From a virus, in the IMG/VR virus record IMGVR_UViG_3300025536_000030, positions 1 to 35,114 of that record: 35,114 nucleotides of DNA, one strand, 5' to 3'. The notes under the pieces were generated by a model. That model had not been told where the DNA came from. It worked only from the letters and a program-made list of their open reading frames with translations, and searched no databases. The translations under genes and the position numbers were made by a program. Shown here in pieces: positions 20,657 through 29,641 of the stretch. Numbering within the stretch: position 1 is the first letter of the stretch; each line of letters begins with the position of its first letter.

Positions 20657-20949
20657 TAGTTACGGTCTCCCTTTACAGCCTCTATTTTACTCGCTAGTAG
20701 ATTATTAGACTGTGAATTAGTTTGCAATACCGAGAGAACTTCTTTAGTCGTAGTATTACTTTCGACTCGACGAGCCTCGATAATATCTTCTTTTTCCTTT
20801 TGTAGTTGCTTAACTTCGAGAGCGTGAGCCGTTCGGTCGTTCTCTCTACTATTATACAGCTTAATACAAACCCACCCGAGGACGAATACGGCGAAGCCTA
20901 ATACTCCTTGAGTAAATAGGTAACTCGTAAGCCCTGCGGACGGGTCCAT
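20656..20949 (-). CDS. Single-pass membrane protein with coiled coil (lysis accessory?)
   Basis: 97 residues. A short N-terminus, one transmembrane helix at about 10-30 (FTQGVLGFAVFVLGWVCIKL), then a charged coiled coil (HALEVKQLQKEKEDIIEARR) and a polar tail. This layout, one helix plus cytoplasmic coiled coil near the endolysin, is common among phage lysis accessory proteins and some holins. Exact role unknown. Confidence 0.62.
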   Translation of the reverse strand: MDPSAGLTSYLFTQGVLGFAVFVLGWVCIKLYNSRENDRTAHALEVKQLQKEKEDIIEARRVESNTTTKEVLSVLQTNSQSNNLLASKIEAVKGDRN

Positions 20950-20951
20950 AA

Positions 20952-21215
20952 CTAAATAGCGTCTTCCTCTTTAGGACGAGCCGATAGATCGGTAGTAAAG
21001 TTCTCTCGAGAGACTTCGTAACCGTTATCTTCTAAGAACTTGATACGATCGTCGAAAGATACGCCGGTAAACTCGGGAGTCTCCGGAGTTTCGAGATTCT
21101 CGAATAGTTCTTTAGCTTTTTTATCGGTAAGCTTAGAGGCTTCCTCGTAGCTAAGGTTATGAAAGATACCGCCGTATTGTTCTTCTTGTTTTGTATATAG
21201 TCCTTTTTTAGCCAT
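20952..21215 (-). CDS. Unknown acidic protein
   Basis: 87 residues, hydrophilic and helical (NLSYEEASKLTDKKAKELFE), with an acidic C-terminus. It follows the fibre gene and has the GGAGACCA ribosome motif, so it is probably well expressed. It may be a virion or lysis-linked protein. An alternative frame over the same bases (to 21316) is only a shadow. Confidence 0.6.
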   Translation of the reverse strand: MAKKGLYTKQEEQYGGIFHNLSYEEASKLTDKKAKELFENLETPETPEFTGVSFDDRIKFLEDNGYEVSRENFTTDLSARPKEEDAI

Positions 21216-21231
21216 AATTTGGTCTCCTTTA

Positions 21232-22065
21232 TTAAGCTTGCGATGTCATATAACACTGGAAGAAAGTCTGCGATTGACCGGATACAATATCTCGAGAACC
21301 GACCATAGTACCCCATAGCTCGATATAGTCTCCTGCGGCTAATTCGATAAGGACGCTTAGGTTAGGTCGCATTAGTCGGTTAGCGTTATCGCTACCGTTA
21401 TGACGCATAGATTCCGGCATACCGGTAGCCGAACCGTTCTTTCTAATAGCGAACTGGCAATACTCGGAAGAACCGGCACCGGCAGAGCCGAACCATACTT
21501 GAGCGTTTACTTGGTAGTATCCGGCTACCTTAGCAGTAAATCGACTAGAAGCGAACTCGCTATTCGTATCGAAAAGCTCCGTCTGTAAGTCGACGATAAG
21601 ACTCGTATTCGTAATAGTCTTACCGCTAGAGCAGTAAGCGGAGACTTTCGACGGAGTTTTAATAGCGGTAGTCTCTATCTGTCCTGCTCCTACTGGAGAA
21701 GCTCCTACGGCGTAGGACGGAGACGTAATAGCTTCGTTAGCGAGAGTAGCTCCGTTACGCCAAGCTATCGTTAAGAGGGTAGAAGCGACGTTTATAATCG
21801 TACCGTACTTAGTACCGCCGGTCGTCTGCGTAATCTTAATTACCATACCTTTAGCGTATTTAACTGTAGCGTCGGTAGGAACGGTTATAGTAGACGCCGA
21901 GGCGTACGTCCAAGATTCGCCGGAAGCGGTAAAGCCTAAGTCCGGAATACCGAAAGCGTTAGCTATCGTAATTTTCTTAGCGATATTAGCCGAACTATCT
22001 AGGACGACGAGATAATCGTCGGACGCTAGGCTTGTTAGTTCGGTTAAAGCTGATATTCTACCCAT
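21232..22065 (-). CDS. Tail fibre/spike protein with C1q-like C-terminal domain
   Basis: 277 residues. The N-terminus (RISALTELTSLASDDYLVVL) is the attachment segment typical of phage fibre proteins. The middle is a small beta domain. The C-terminal about 120 residues (VAGYYQVNAQVWFGSAG ... LAAGDYIELWGT) follow the C1q/TNF-like jelly-roll pattern, which trimerises and binds surface ligands. The probable role is receptor binding at the tail tip. It is followed by the lysis region, the usual end of a siphovirus tail module. Confidence 0.78.
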   Translation of the reverse strand: MGRISALTELTSLASDDYLVVLDSSANIAKKITIANAFGIPDLGFTASGESWTYASASTITVPTDATVKYAKGMVIKITQTTGGTKYGTIINVASTLLTIAWRNGATLANEAITSPSYAVGASPVGAGQIETTAIKTPSKVSAYCSSGKTITNTSLIVDLQTELFDTNSEFASSRFTAKVAGYYQVNAQVWFGSAGAGSSEYCQFAIRKNGSATGMPESMRHNGSDNANRLMRPNLSVLIELAAGDYIELWGTMVGSRDIVSGQSQTFFQCYMTSQA

Positions 22066-22095
22066 TATTATTACTCCTTATTCGTTATTATAGCA

Positions 22096-24480
22096 CTAGC
22101 TAGGCTCTGTCGGATTGTTCTTATTTTCGACGACCTCGAGATTACGTTTAATATCCTCGATTCGCTTATTTACTTGCGGTACGTTATAGGTTAAAGCGAG
22201 AGGCATTATATCGGGTCGGTAGTCTTTCGATACGCTTTGTACGACGATAGCGTCGACTATACCGCCGAAGCCGATAAATCCGACGGTCTCTCCGACCGCT
22301 ACGTCTTCGAGGTAGAAAGTACCGTCCTCGGTAATCGTAACGTCTCCGGCATAAAGAGCGTCTTCGTACTGATCTATTAACCCTTGAGATATGATAACCG
22401 CCGTACTAGAGTCGGTTACTCGGTTATCGGATAGCTTCCTAAGACCTCGGCGAGTACCGGCGGACGGAGTTTGTCGAGTTCGCTTAAATAGGTTAGTCGG
22501 AGAACCGCCTCCCGAGAATAGAACGTCGTTAACGGCTTGCTCTATAGTTTTTACGATCTTACCATCGACTACGGACTGACCTCTACGAAGCCACCTATCC
22601 GGAGTATTACGCTTCTCTCGGAGGTAGATCGTATCCGTACCAAAGTCGTAATAGTAATACCAGTTAGACGGAGCTAGCTCGAGAACTTTATCTATAGCCT
22701 CTTTAATCGTATTCGTATTAAACGTATAGGAGACGAGCGTCTCGGTTACTTCTATCGAGTCGGAAGTATAGTTTATATCCGCTCCTCGGCTTCGAGCAAA
22801 GTCTACTATAGAGCGTAGGATTTGACTCGGATCTTTAGATAGGAACGGTACGGAAGTATCGCCTCCGGCTTCGTAGAGCGTAAAGGCTATATCTTTCGAA
22901 GTATCGTTAACGAGTCCGGTATCGTTCGTATAGTACCAGAGAGAACCTCCCGAGTACGCCGTCGGAGCTAGACCGAAGTTAATCGGATACGTTACGTTAC
23001 CGCCGGTCTTAGATTGCGAAGTAGTAAACATAAAGAAGTACGTACCAGCCGGTAAGGTTATCGGAGTATCGAACGATACGTCGGTATAAAGCTCCGGCTC
23101 GTCTCTATTAGCGAACGCCGAACCGCCTCCGTAATACGTTCCGAACGCCGACGGAGTACCGCCGAATATACCTACACTAAAGTCTACGTCGAAGTACCAG
23201 CCGGCTATAGCGTTTAACCGTACTTTAGAAAATGTCTTTTGTGCGGCTATAGTAAAGCTCTGATATACGACGTCGTAATCGGTCGGACCACCTCCGGCGA
23301 TTCCGATAGTATTCGAGTACGGACTAAGGTTGTTAGGTAATCCGGTATCGACGTAAATTACGTCTTCGGTCTCGAGGATAATGTTATTTAAGTCTTGCGA
23401 GAACGAACGGATCTCGGTCTTAATAGCCGAACCGTCGAGAGGAAGCTCCCAGCGAGGAACGTACCCTCTAAAGATAGTCCTACCGAGTGGGTATCCCTCC
23501 TCGACAAGAAGAAGCGAACCGTCCTCGTTTAGAATCGGCGTATCGTCCTCGTTAAGTAGAGCCTCGAACTGTCCGTAAATAGCGTCGACTTCTACCGTAT
23601 GATTCGTATCTAGGGTCGTACCGCTTCCGAGACCTGTTACCGGCGATATGTCGATTAGGAACGGAGAGTCGTCTTCGTTCGTAAGTACTGCGTCGTCTTC
23701 GTTTAAGAGGGTATCGACGGCGGACTCTACCGTAATATCGTTACGAGCTAGGGTAATAGGCATAGATCCGATTACGTTATTTATATCTTGCTTATAGCTA
23801 GGATCGTTCGCCGGATCTTTCCAGTCTCCGAGATAATCGCCGGTCTCGCTATACGCCTTAAAACGATACTTCTTTTGCGGTAATTCTCGGTTAGGTGGGT
23901 CGATATAGATACCGCCGAACGAGGAAGCTTCGGCTACGATCTCTATATCCCAAGTAAAGGTATAACGGACTTTAATAGTATCGTATTGAATCGTATCCGT
24001 ACCGCCTCCGGTACTAGGATTTTGCGTATCGAACGTCGCCTCGATACCAGTTACGACGGCGTTATCCGGAATAGTAGGATTAAAGTCGGTTAGAACGAGG
24101 TAGTAGGCTTTATCGGAGTATACCGAACCCGAGTAGGTAAAACGTCCTATACCGAACGCTACGCCGAACTTAGAGCTTTTAATATCCGCTCCGCTCATAC
24201 CGGTATGACCCCATACGTTAGAAGCTCCTCCGGCGTCGGCGAAAGGATATTGGTCGTTAGAGGTTACGACGTCGTTAGCGGTATCTATAACGTCGTTAAT
24301 TACGAGGTGTCCTCGCATTAAAGCACCGGTATTTACGCCGGATAGGTTAACGAAGCTAAAGGTAGCGTAAGAGCCGTCGTCGAGAAGTATATCGTCGAGT
24401 TCTACCCAAGAGGTATCGCCGATAGAGTCGTCGGTAGTAACTCGGCTAGGTAGAAGCCAAGGAGTCGTAAAGGTCGCCAT
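22096..24480 (-). CDS. Tail tip/baseplate protein (Tal-like) with inserted beta domain
   Basis: 794 residues. The N-terminal about 190 residues form a beta-rich domain. Two LLNEDD-type repeats follow near 255 and 307 (LLNEDDAVLTNEDDSP; LLNEDDTPILNEDGSLLLVE), then a baseplate core split by an inserted beta-sandwich-like domain (about 405-540, AIAGWYFDVDFSVGIFGG ... LPAGTYFFMFTT). The core resumes with a segment like phage Tal/hub proteins (SIVDFARSRGADINYT ... IDKVLELAPSNWYYYYD). The inserted domain may bind host carbohydrate. It lies in the usual order after the distal tail protein. Confidence 0.75.
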   Translation of the reverse strand: MATFTTPWLLPSRVTTDDSIGDTSWVELDDILLDDGSYATFSFVNLSGVNTGALMRGHLVINDVIDTANDVVTSNDQYPFADAGGASNVWGHTGMSGADIKSSKFGVAFGIGRFTYSGSVYSDKAYYLVLTDFNPTIPDNAVVTGIEATFDTQNPSTGGGTDTIQYDTIKVRYTFTWDIEIVAEASSFGGIYIDPPNRELPQKKYRFKAYSETGDYLGDWKDPANDPSYKQDINNVIGSMPITLARNDITVESAVDTLLNEDDAVLTNEDDSPFLIDISPVTGLGSGTTLDTNHTVEVDAIYGQFEALLNEDDTPILNEDGSLLLVEEGYPLGRTIFRGYVPRWELPLDGSAIKTEIRSFSQDLNNIILETEDVIYVDTGLPNNLSPYSNTIGIAGGGPTDYDVVYQSFTIAAQKTFSKVRLNAIAGWYFDVDFSVGIFGGTPSAFGTYYGGGSAFANRDEPELYTDVSFDTPITLPAGTYFFMFTTSQSKTGGNVTYPINFGLAPTAYSGGSLWYYTNDTGLVNDTSKDIAFTLYEAGGDTSVPFLSKDPSQILRSIVDFARSRGADINYTSDSIEVTETLVSYTFNTNTIKEAIDKVLELAPSNWYYYYDFGTDTIYLREKRNTPDRWLRRGQSVVDGKIVKTIEQAVNDVLFSGGGSPTNLFKRTRQTPSAGTRRGLRKLSDNRVTDSSTAVIISQGLIDQYEDALYAGDVTITEDGTFYLEDVAVGETVGFIGFGGIVDAIVVQSVSKDYRPDIMPLALTYNVPQVNKRIEDIKRNLEVVENKNNPTEPS

Positions 24481-24484
24481 ATCC

Positions 24485-24868
24485 TTAGACCTCCCCGATT
24501 ACTATATCTCCGGAGTTAATCGTAAGATTATCCGTAGCATTTAGCTGTATCGGTAAATCGAACGCTCCAAAGTAAAGTAGATTACCTCCTGAACTTGCGT
24601 CTCTAATACCCCAGTGGGTAACGGTAGAGGCTGGCATACTCGAGAACGTCTCGGAAGTATTCGATACCTTAGATCCTCCCGAAGCGTTAGCGAACGATAG
24701 AAGCTGTCTAGCGTAAGAACCTCCAGTAGATTCCGTACCGGTATCGGCTACGGTCGGATTAGTCGTATAGAGAGCGAGGTACGTATTAGTCGGCATAGTA
24801 AAGCTAGCCTCGGCTAGAACGTGCTTTATAATTTTATCTTTTAGATAGTTTGATTTTACCGCTAACAT
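24485..24868 (-). CDS. Tail-associated structural protein
   Basis: 127 residues from ATG 24868, chosen because it shares TAATG with the previous stop and has AGGAGG eight bases upstream. A GTG at 24877 would add three residues. The segment TYLALYTTNPTVADTGTEST followed by GGSYARQLLSF is typical of a widespread small phage tail protein family often labelled tail fibre. Its position between the distal tail protein and the large baseplate protein agrees. The exact role is unknown. Confidence 0.72.
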   Translation of the reverse strand: MLAVKSNYLKDKIIKHVLAEASFTMPTNTYLALYTTNPTVADTGTESTGGSYARQLLSFANASGGSKVSNTSETFSSMPASTVTHWGIRDASSGGNLLYFGAFDLPIQLNATDNLTINSGDIVIGEV

Positions 24869-25644
24869 TAGAGCCACCTCCTATAGTAGTCTGAGAAAAT
24901 ATCTACGTTAATAGTCGTAGCGTCGAAGCTAAACTCGAACGTACCGCCGGTCGGAGACCATATAGGCCAGCTACCGTTACCCTCGATTATCTCACTATTT
25001 TTATAAATAATCTCGTTAAAGGAGTCGATAGTTACTACGTCTCCGGCTTCAAAGATATTCGGAATATCCATATAAGTATTTTCGATAGCGTTACCGATAG
25101 AGAGCGTTACGAAGTCGTCGTCTGGGTTAATCGAGTTAATCGTAATTACCGTAAGAGGTTGAGCAAAATAAGAACCTCCGGCTACGACTGGGAAGTTAGA
25201 AGCGGTAGTAACGCCGGTCTCGTCGACGAGCGTCGTTTTCGTAGCGTCTTGAGCGAAAGGATTAGGAGCGACTAACTGTAAGTTAAAGCCCATACGAGAG
25301 ACGTCGGTATTCTTTCTAGCGACTTGTAGATTCTCGACTCTTACGTCGTTCCATATTCGAAAATCTCCGAGATAGCCTAGCTTAAACTCGAGACCCCGAC
25401 GATTTACGTAGCTCTTTAACTGATCTAGTACGCCGTCGGCGTTAAACTCCGTATCGGCTTGAATATAGCCGGTAAGGTTAATCTTACGATCCTTAAAGCG
25501 TTCGAAGACGGCTTTAGCTCCGTCCTTTCTAGCTAACTGTATAACGTCTACGACTTTCGGAGGAGCGTTAAAAGCGTCGGTCTCCGTAATACGGACGTAA
25601 CCGGCTTGTAAATCTAATCCGTCTAATACGACTGCTCTAGCCAT
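24868..25644 (-). CDS. Distal tail protein (Dit-like)
   Basis: 258 residues from ATG 25644 (MARAVVLDG), preceded by GGGAG; a TTG eight codons earlier is less likely. It overlaps the tape-measure stop by 8 bases. The N-terminal domain (LDLQAGYVRITETDAFNAPP ... INLTGYIQA) and the rest of the layout fit siphovirus Dit proteins, which form the ring joining tail tube to baseplate. The C-terminal beta domain ends in a Trp/Arg-rich tail. Position directly after the tape measure supports this. Confidence 0.8.
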   Translation of the reverse strand: MARAVVLDGLDLQAGYVRITETDAFNAPPKVVDVIQLARKDGAKAVFERFKDRKINLTGYIQADTEFNADGVLDQLKSYVNRRGLEFKLGYLGDFRIWNDVRVENLQVARKNTDVSRMGFNLQLVAPNPFAQDATKTTLVDETGVTTASNFPVVAGGSYFAQPLTVITINSINPDDDFVTLSIGNAIENTYMDIPNIFEAGDVVTIDSFNEIIYKNSEIIEGNGSWPIWSPTGGTFEFSFDATTINVDIFSDYYRRWL

Positions 25645-27835
25645 TTGTCGGTACTCCCTGCGACGCAAGTTCGCTTATTCGGTTAAACCTATCCCAGAAC
25701 GCTTGCGACGCTTCCGGAGTCTCGTTAACGATAGATCCGTAGTTATTAAACGTCATACCTCCGCCGACTCCTCCGCCCTCGGCTAGAGAGCTTAGGATAC
25801 GCTTCGTCTCTCGGTTATTATAGACGTCCGAACCGCTAGGAAGCGAGACTAACTCTCCTCCTCGTCCGTTAACGTCTCCGACTACCGCCATACCTCCGCC
25901 GAAGTTTCGAACTCCGGTATAGAAGCTAGGTACGGATAGCTTACCGATTTGAGGGATATTAACTCCTGGGATCTTATTTATCGCCGAGGTAGCTCCGTTA
26001 ATCGTACCGATAACGCCGTTAATTATATTTACCGCTCCGGAGAGAACGCCGTTAACCGCCGACTTAAACGCTCCGGAGATAGCATTACCGACGCTTGTAC
26101 CGATATTCGTAAAGATACTTACGATACTATTCCATACGCCCCTAAAGAATCCGGCTACTTGTCCGAAGATAGAGGTAATTCGATTCCAAGCTTGAGAGAA
26201 GACGTTAGCGAACCAGCCGATAATCGGACTAAATATCGTTACGATACCGTTCCAGATACCGGCGAAGAAGCCGGTTACTTGATTCCAGATAGAGACGATT
26301 ATATTCCACGCCGTACCGAAGACCATAGCGTAGAAGCCGACTACTTGATTAAAGATAGCGACGATACCGTTCCATACTCCCGAGAAAAATCCGACTGCGG
26401 CGTTCCAGATACTAACGACGATATTCCAAGCGGTGCTAAAGATCATAGCGTAGAACTGTACGATAGGAGTAAAGATAGCGATTATAAATTGTACGACTCC
26501 GTTAAAGAACGCCTTAATTGGCTCCCAGAACGTAATAATAAGTCCGACGGCTAGAGTAAACGGCCAGAATAGAATAGCTAGGATCGTAAGCCCCCACTTC
26601 TGAAAGAATCCGACGATAGCGTTAAAGACCCCGACTACGGTATTCCATAGTCCGGTAAAGAATCCTACGATCCCCTCCCACGCTTTAACGATTCCGTCGA
26701 TTATTGGTCCGAAGATTCCGGCTACCCACTTCGTAAAGCTCTCGAACGCCTTTTTAACGGTATTCCAGAGTCCTATAAAGAACGCCTTTATCGTATCCCA
26801 GTTCTTAATAATTAAGTAAGCGAGACCGGCGATTACTAGAATAATTGCGGCGATAGCGAGGATTATCGGATTTGCGGCTAAGAAAGCGAACGCTACGTTA
26901 AGAGCTTTAACGACCGTTATAAGGTGTCCGATAATCATAATTAGCGGTCCAAGTGCGGCGATAACGCCGACGGCTATTAGGAGAGCTTTTTGCTGTCCGT
27001 CCGAGAGCTTATTAAAAAAGTCGAGTACCTTACTACCGGTATCGAGGAGCTTATTATAAGCCGGAGCTAGTTTTTCGCCGAACTGAGCCGATAGCTCTTT
27101 CGTTCGCTCCGCCTGTATACGAGTCTTATTAGCGATACCGTCGGAGGTACGAGCGAAGTCGCCTTGAGCGTTCTTCGTCTTATCCATTACGTAGTTATAG
27201 CGAAGCTGTACTAATTCCGCTTGACTCATCTCTTGCATTGACTTGTTAATACCCTTAGCTCGAGCAAACTCCTCGAGGTTAGTCTGAGTCATTACGATAC
27301 CGAGACCTTTAAGAGCTTCCGTTTCGCCGGTATAGATACCAGCTAGAGCCGTCTGAGCCCTTTCGAAAGAGACGTTCTTAAAGGACGCCATATCCGCCCC
27401 GAGTTGCGTTAAGCCCATAGACATTTTAGAGGCTTCCGTCTGCGTCTGCCCCATACCTGTACCCATATCGCCGAATAACGCCGTAGCGTCGAGAGCCGAC
27501 TGTCGAGCGAGACCCATACTCTTAATAGAGTCTTGAGCCCACGCCTTAACGGTTACGGACTGATTACCGAAAGATACGTCTACCTTATTAAGCGTCTCTT
27601 GTAGATCGGAGAACGACTTAACGGCGAGACCAGCTCCGGCTAAAATAGGAAGCGTGAGAGTCGCCGACATTTTACCGCCGACGTTTTTCATTTTATCGCT
27701 AACCCTATCGAGCTTTTCGTTCATAGAATCGAAGCGACCCGAAGTCTTCTCGAGCTGTCCGTTAGCTTCGTCGAAAGCTCCCTTAGCTCTGTTTTGTGCT
27801 TCGATTAAGATTTTTAGTTTAGCTTCGTCCGTCAT
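25637..27835 (-). CDS. Tail tape measure protein
   Basis: 732 residues. Helical N-terminus (RAKGAFDEANGQLEKTSGRF), an Ala/Gly-rich phage-type segment (LAGAGLAVKSFSDLQETL), long hydrophobic stretches about 285-345 and 415-465, then three 40-residue repeats (466-585) beginning FSTAWNIVVSIWN, FGTAWNIIVSIWN and FSQAWNRITSIFG. Its length sets the tail length; it lines the tube and is ejected with the DNA. By the usual 1.5 angstrom per residue rule it predicts a tail near 110 nm. The start has no good ribosome site and probably depends on the upstream frameshift gene. Confidence 0.92.
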   Translation of the reverse strand: MTDEAKLKILIEAQNRAKGAFDEANGQLEKTSGRFDSMNEKLDRVSDKMKNVGGKMSATLTLPILAGAGLAVKSFSDLQETLNKVDVSFGNQSVTVKAWAQDSIKSMGLARQSALDATALFGDMGTGMGQTQTEASKMSMGLTQLGADMASFKNVSFERAQTALAGIYTGETEALKGLGIVMTQTNLEEFARAKGINKSMQEMSQAELVQLRYNYVMDKTKNAQGDFARTSDGIANKTRIQAERTKELSAQFGEKLAPAYNKLLDTGSKVLDFFNKLSDGQQKALLIAVGVIAALGPLIMIIGHLITVVKALNVAFAFLAANPIILAIAAIILVIAGLAYLIIKNWDTIKAFFIGLWNTVKKAFESFTKWVAGIFGPIIDGIVKAWEGIVGFFTGLWNTVVGVFNAIVGFFQKWGLTILAILFWPFTLAVGLIITFWEPIKAFFNGVVQFIIAIFTPIVQFYAMIFSTAWNIVVSIWNAAVGFFSGVWNGIVAIFNQVVGFYAMVFGTAWNIIVSIWNQVTGFFAGIWNGIVTIFSPIIGWFANVFSQAWNRITSIFGQVAGFFRGVWNSIVSIFTNIGTSVGNAISGAFKSAVNGVLSGAVNIINGVIGTINGATSAINKIPGVNIPQIGKLSVPSFYTGVRNFGGGMAVVGDVNGRGGELVSLPSGSDVYNNRETKRILSSLAEGGGVGGGMTFNNYGSIVNETPEASQAFWDRFNRISELASQGVPTNG
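26081..26440 (-). repeat. Three tandem 120-base repeats in the tape measure gene
   Basis: Residues 466-505, 506-545 and 546-585 are imperfect copies (each about F-AWN--VSIWN--GFF-G-WN-IV-IF). The DNA copies have diverged, so the repeat is maintained at the protein level. Gain or loss of units would change tail length by about 6 nm each. Confidence 0.75.
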
Positions 27836-27859
27836 ATTCTAATGATACCACTTAGAGAC

Positions 27860-28404
27860 CTATTTAGAACTAGGAGCGGTATTACGCTCGTACTCCGATT
27901 CCGTCTCCGATTTAATTTTTAATAGCTCGATAAACCAAGCCGGTTGCGAAGCGTAATCTTGATAAGTCCAGTTTAGCGAGGCACAGAGGACGGCTATCGA
28001 GAAGCGGTCGTCGTCTATACGACCCTTACCGTTAGCTAGGACTTTGTAGTACTGGTCTCTGAGCCGTTGGCTTTTTTTTCGTCGATACCGCCGTTAACGA
28101 CTTTATCGACTTCTTCGAGTACGAACTTATAATCTCCGGCTCGCATATTTAGAACGGCGTTAACTACGTCTTTATCGCTACCGTCGACGCTAACGACTAC
28201 GGCTTTAATAGAGGCGTTCTCTTGGTCGGCGATCATAGAGTCGGATAGCTTCGGCTGTAACTTCTTACCGTCGACGCTAGTACCGACTCCGGCGAACATA
28301 GCCGTATCTATAGCCTGTGATTCTCGTCCGGTAATCCAAGATTTAAGGACTACTTTAATACCCTTAACAGGGGTTACTACTTCGTAAGATTCTCGGTCTT
28401 CCAT
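27860..28404 (-). CDS. Tail assembly chaperone G-T, -1 frameshift product
   Basis: Joined product: the first 111 codons of the G gene, then a -1 slip on A AAA AAA G, then 70 further residues beginning SQRLRDQYYKVL and ending ERNTAPSSK at TAG 27860-27862, 181 residues in all. The -1 frame is open for the whole stretch, fills the otherwise empty 27863-28035, and uses normal phage codons. Lambda-like phages use the same trick to make a small amount of GT protein that recruits tail tube to tape measure. No separate start exists for the T part. Confidence 0.87.
28036..28404 (-). CDS. Tail assembly chaperone G (zero-frame product)
   Basis: 122 residues, ending at TAG 28036. Its position between the tail tube and the tape measure is that of lambda gpG-type chaperones. 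The C-terminus contains a run of eight A on the coding strand (28079-28072) where ribosomes can slip to make a longer G-T product. It has the GGAGACCAG ribosome motif. Without slippage the product ends KANGSETSTTKS. Confidence 0.82.
   Translation of the reverse strand: MEDRESYEVVTPVKGIKVVLKSWITGRESQAIDTAMFAGVGTSVDGKKLQPKLSDSMIADQENASIKAVVVSVDGSDKDVVNAVLNMRAGDYKFVLEEVDKVVNGGIDEKKANGSETSTTKS
28072..28079 (-). other. Slippery site for -1 ribosomal frameshift
   Basis: Eight consecutive A on the coding strand preceded by G and followed by GCC: GAA AAA AAA GCC in frame 0. A -1 slip of both tRNAs on A AAA AAA keeps perfect pairing. Frame 0 ends 12 codons later and the -1 frame is open for 70 codons. 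Confidence 0.85.
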
Positions 28405-28442
28405 ATTTTCTGGTCTCCTAATTATTTAACTATCTCTATTCT

Positions 28443-29423
28443 CTAGTAATCTGAGCCGTCTTGCAAGTTTGTAAGACGAGCGGTAATCATAGCGTCGTCG
28501 GTTACGGATACTAAAGCTTCGAAGTTTAGAGTCTGCTTTAGAGGATCGTTAGCGTCCCAGCCTCGCTCGAACTCCGTAAAGGCTACTTCGTTAAGGTCGA
28601 AGCGTAGCTCGGGGTTATGACCTGTACCGAGGTTAACGGTAGTATCTACCATAGAGAGGCGTACCGCTCGGTGGGTATTAGCCATTACGTATTCTCGGTA
28701 AGTAGTATTTTCGAAGTAAAGCTCGATAGTTCCGGTAACTCCGAATTGCTTGTTAATGATGTCTTCCGGCTCTTTAGAACCTAGAACGTAGAGAGCCTCG
28801 GCGTTCTTAGCGACTTCCATATTAAAGCTCGTTACGTTTATCGCACTTGCGGCGTCTAGTCCTGCGGCGTTCGTAGCTAGCTTTAGGCTAACCATACTAG
28901 GAATAAACTCTACTTCGTTCGTAAACGCCGGAGCGTTAGAGACGGTAGCGGACTTCTTAGAGATTAGGTTAATCGTACGCTTTACGTAGTCGTCTACGGC
29001 TACTTCGAGAGACCAAGAGTTAACCATAGCGAACGGAGAACGGACGTCTTGTACGTCGTCTACGTAGGATACGCTTAGGCTCTTATGATCGTTATTGTTA
29101 GCTAACTCGTACGTGTGATCGAAAACGTCGCTCGTACCACGCTCTACGGATACCGGAGAAGCTCCGAATACCGCCGTAAGCTCTGCTCCTACGGAGTCGA
29201 TAAAGATCTTACCGCCGTATTCGCCCTCGCCCCATTGTTTAATAATATCTGCGTCGTTAAACTCCTCGATTCGCCCCATAGCGGAATCGTTCTTAACGTA
29301 TTCGACTTTATCGTCGAACGAATAGCTCTGTACTGGTACGAAGAAAGTAGGAGCAACGGCTGTACCTTGCGTCGCTTCTACCGCTATTCCGATAGCTCCA
29401 GTACGACCGATAACTTTTGCCAT
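28443..29423 (-). CDS. Major tail tube protein
   Basis: 326 residues. The start KVIGRTGAIGIAVEATQGTA is typical of siphovirus tail tube proteins. The rest is beta-rich with a central jelly-roll-like pattern, and the C-terminus ends in KQTLNFEALVSVTDD. It shares TAATG with the upstream 59-residue gene and precedes the frameshifted chaperones in standard order. It forms stacked hexamer rings of the tail. Confidence 0.85.
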   Translation of the reverse strand: MAKVIGRTGAIGIAVEATQGTAVAPTFFVPVQSYSFDDKVEYVKNDSAMGRIEEFNDADIIKQWGEGEYGGKIFIDSVGAELTAVFGASPVSVERGTSDVFDHTYELANNNDHKSLSVSYVDDVQDVRSPFAMVNSWSLEVAVDDYVKRTINLISKKSATVSNAPAFTNEVEFIPSMVSLKLATNAAGLDAASAINVTSFNMEVAKNAEALYVLGSKEPEDIINKQFGVTGTIELYFENTTYREYVMANTHRAVRLSMVDTTVNLGTGHNPELRFDLNEVAFTEFERGWDANDPLKQTLNFEALVSVTDDAMITARLTNLQDGSDY

Positions 29424-29602
29424 TACTTAGCCTCCTGTTTAGTTTCTTTTAAGTGAGTCTCTAAAGCTTTTTGAGCTTCTTTAAGGCTCTTAGCTTCGAC
29501 AATAAATCCGTGTCTAGTAAAATTATACACCCTGCCGGTAGCGGTTGGCTTAGTTTCGACTACTTCGTTTTCGACTGATGTAACTTCTTTATCTTTTGAC
29601 AT
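29423..29602 (-). CDS. Small unknown protein before tail tube gene
   Basis: 59 residues, ATG 29602, with AGGAG seven to eight bases upstream; the stop shares TAATG with the tail tube start at 29423. Disordered acidic N-terminus, then a compact part (GRVYNFTRHGFIVEAKSLKE) and a Lys/Glu-rich helix. A TATCATT promoter-like string lies just upstream. Tail morphogenesis by position only. Confidence 0.62.
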   Translation of the reverse strand: MSKDKEVTSVENEVVETKPTATGRVYNFTRHGFIVEAKSLKEAQKALETHLKETKQEAK

Positions 29603-29641
29603 TTATTTACTCCTAGCTTAATGATACTATAATACGCTTAT

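Noticed and set aside
21032-21316. 94-codon leftward ORF overlapping the fibre gene end
   Set aside because: Frame conflicts with both the fibre gene and the 87-residue gene, which have proper ribosome sites and better codon use.
25949-26554. 201-codon rightward ORF antisense to the tape measure gene
   Set aside because: Mirror image of the repeated tape-measure codons; low-complexity Asp/Ser/Tyr/Arg product, no ribosome site and wrong strand for the block.
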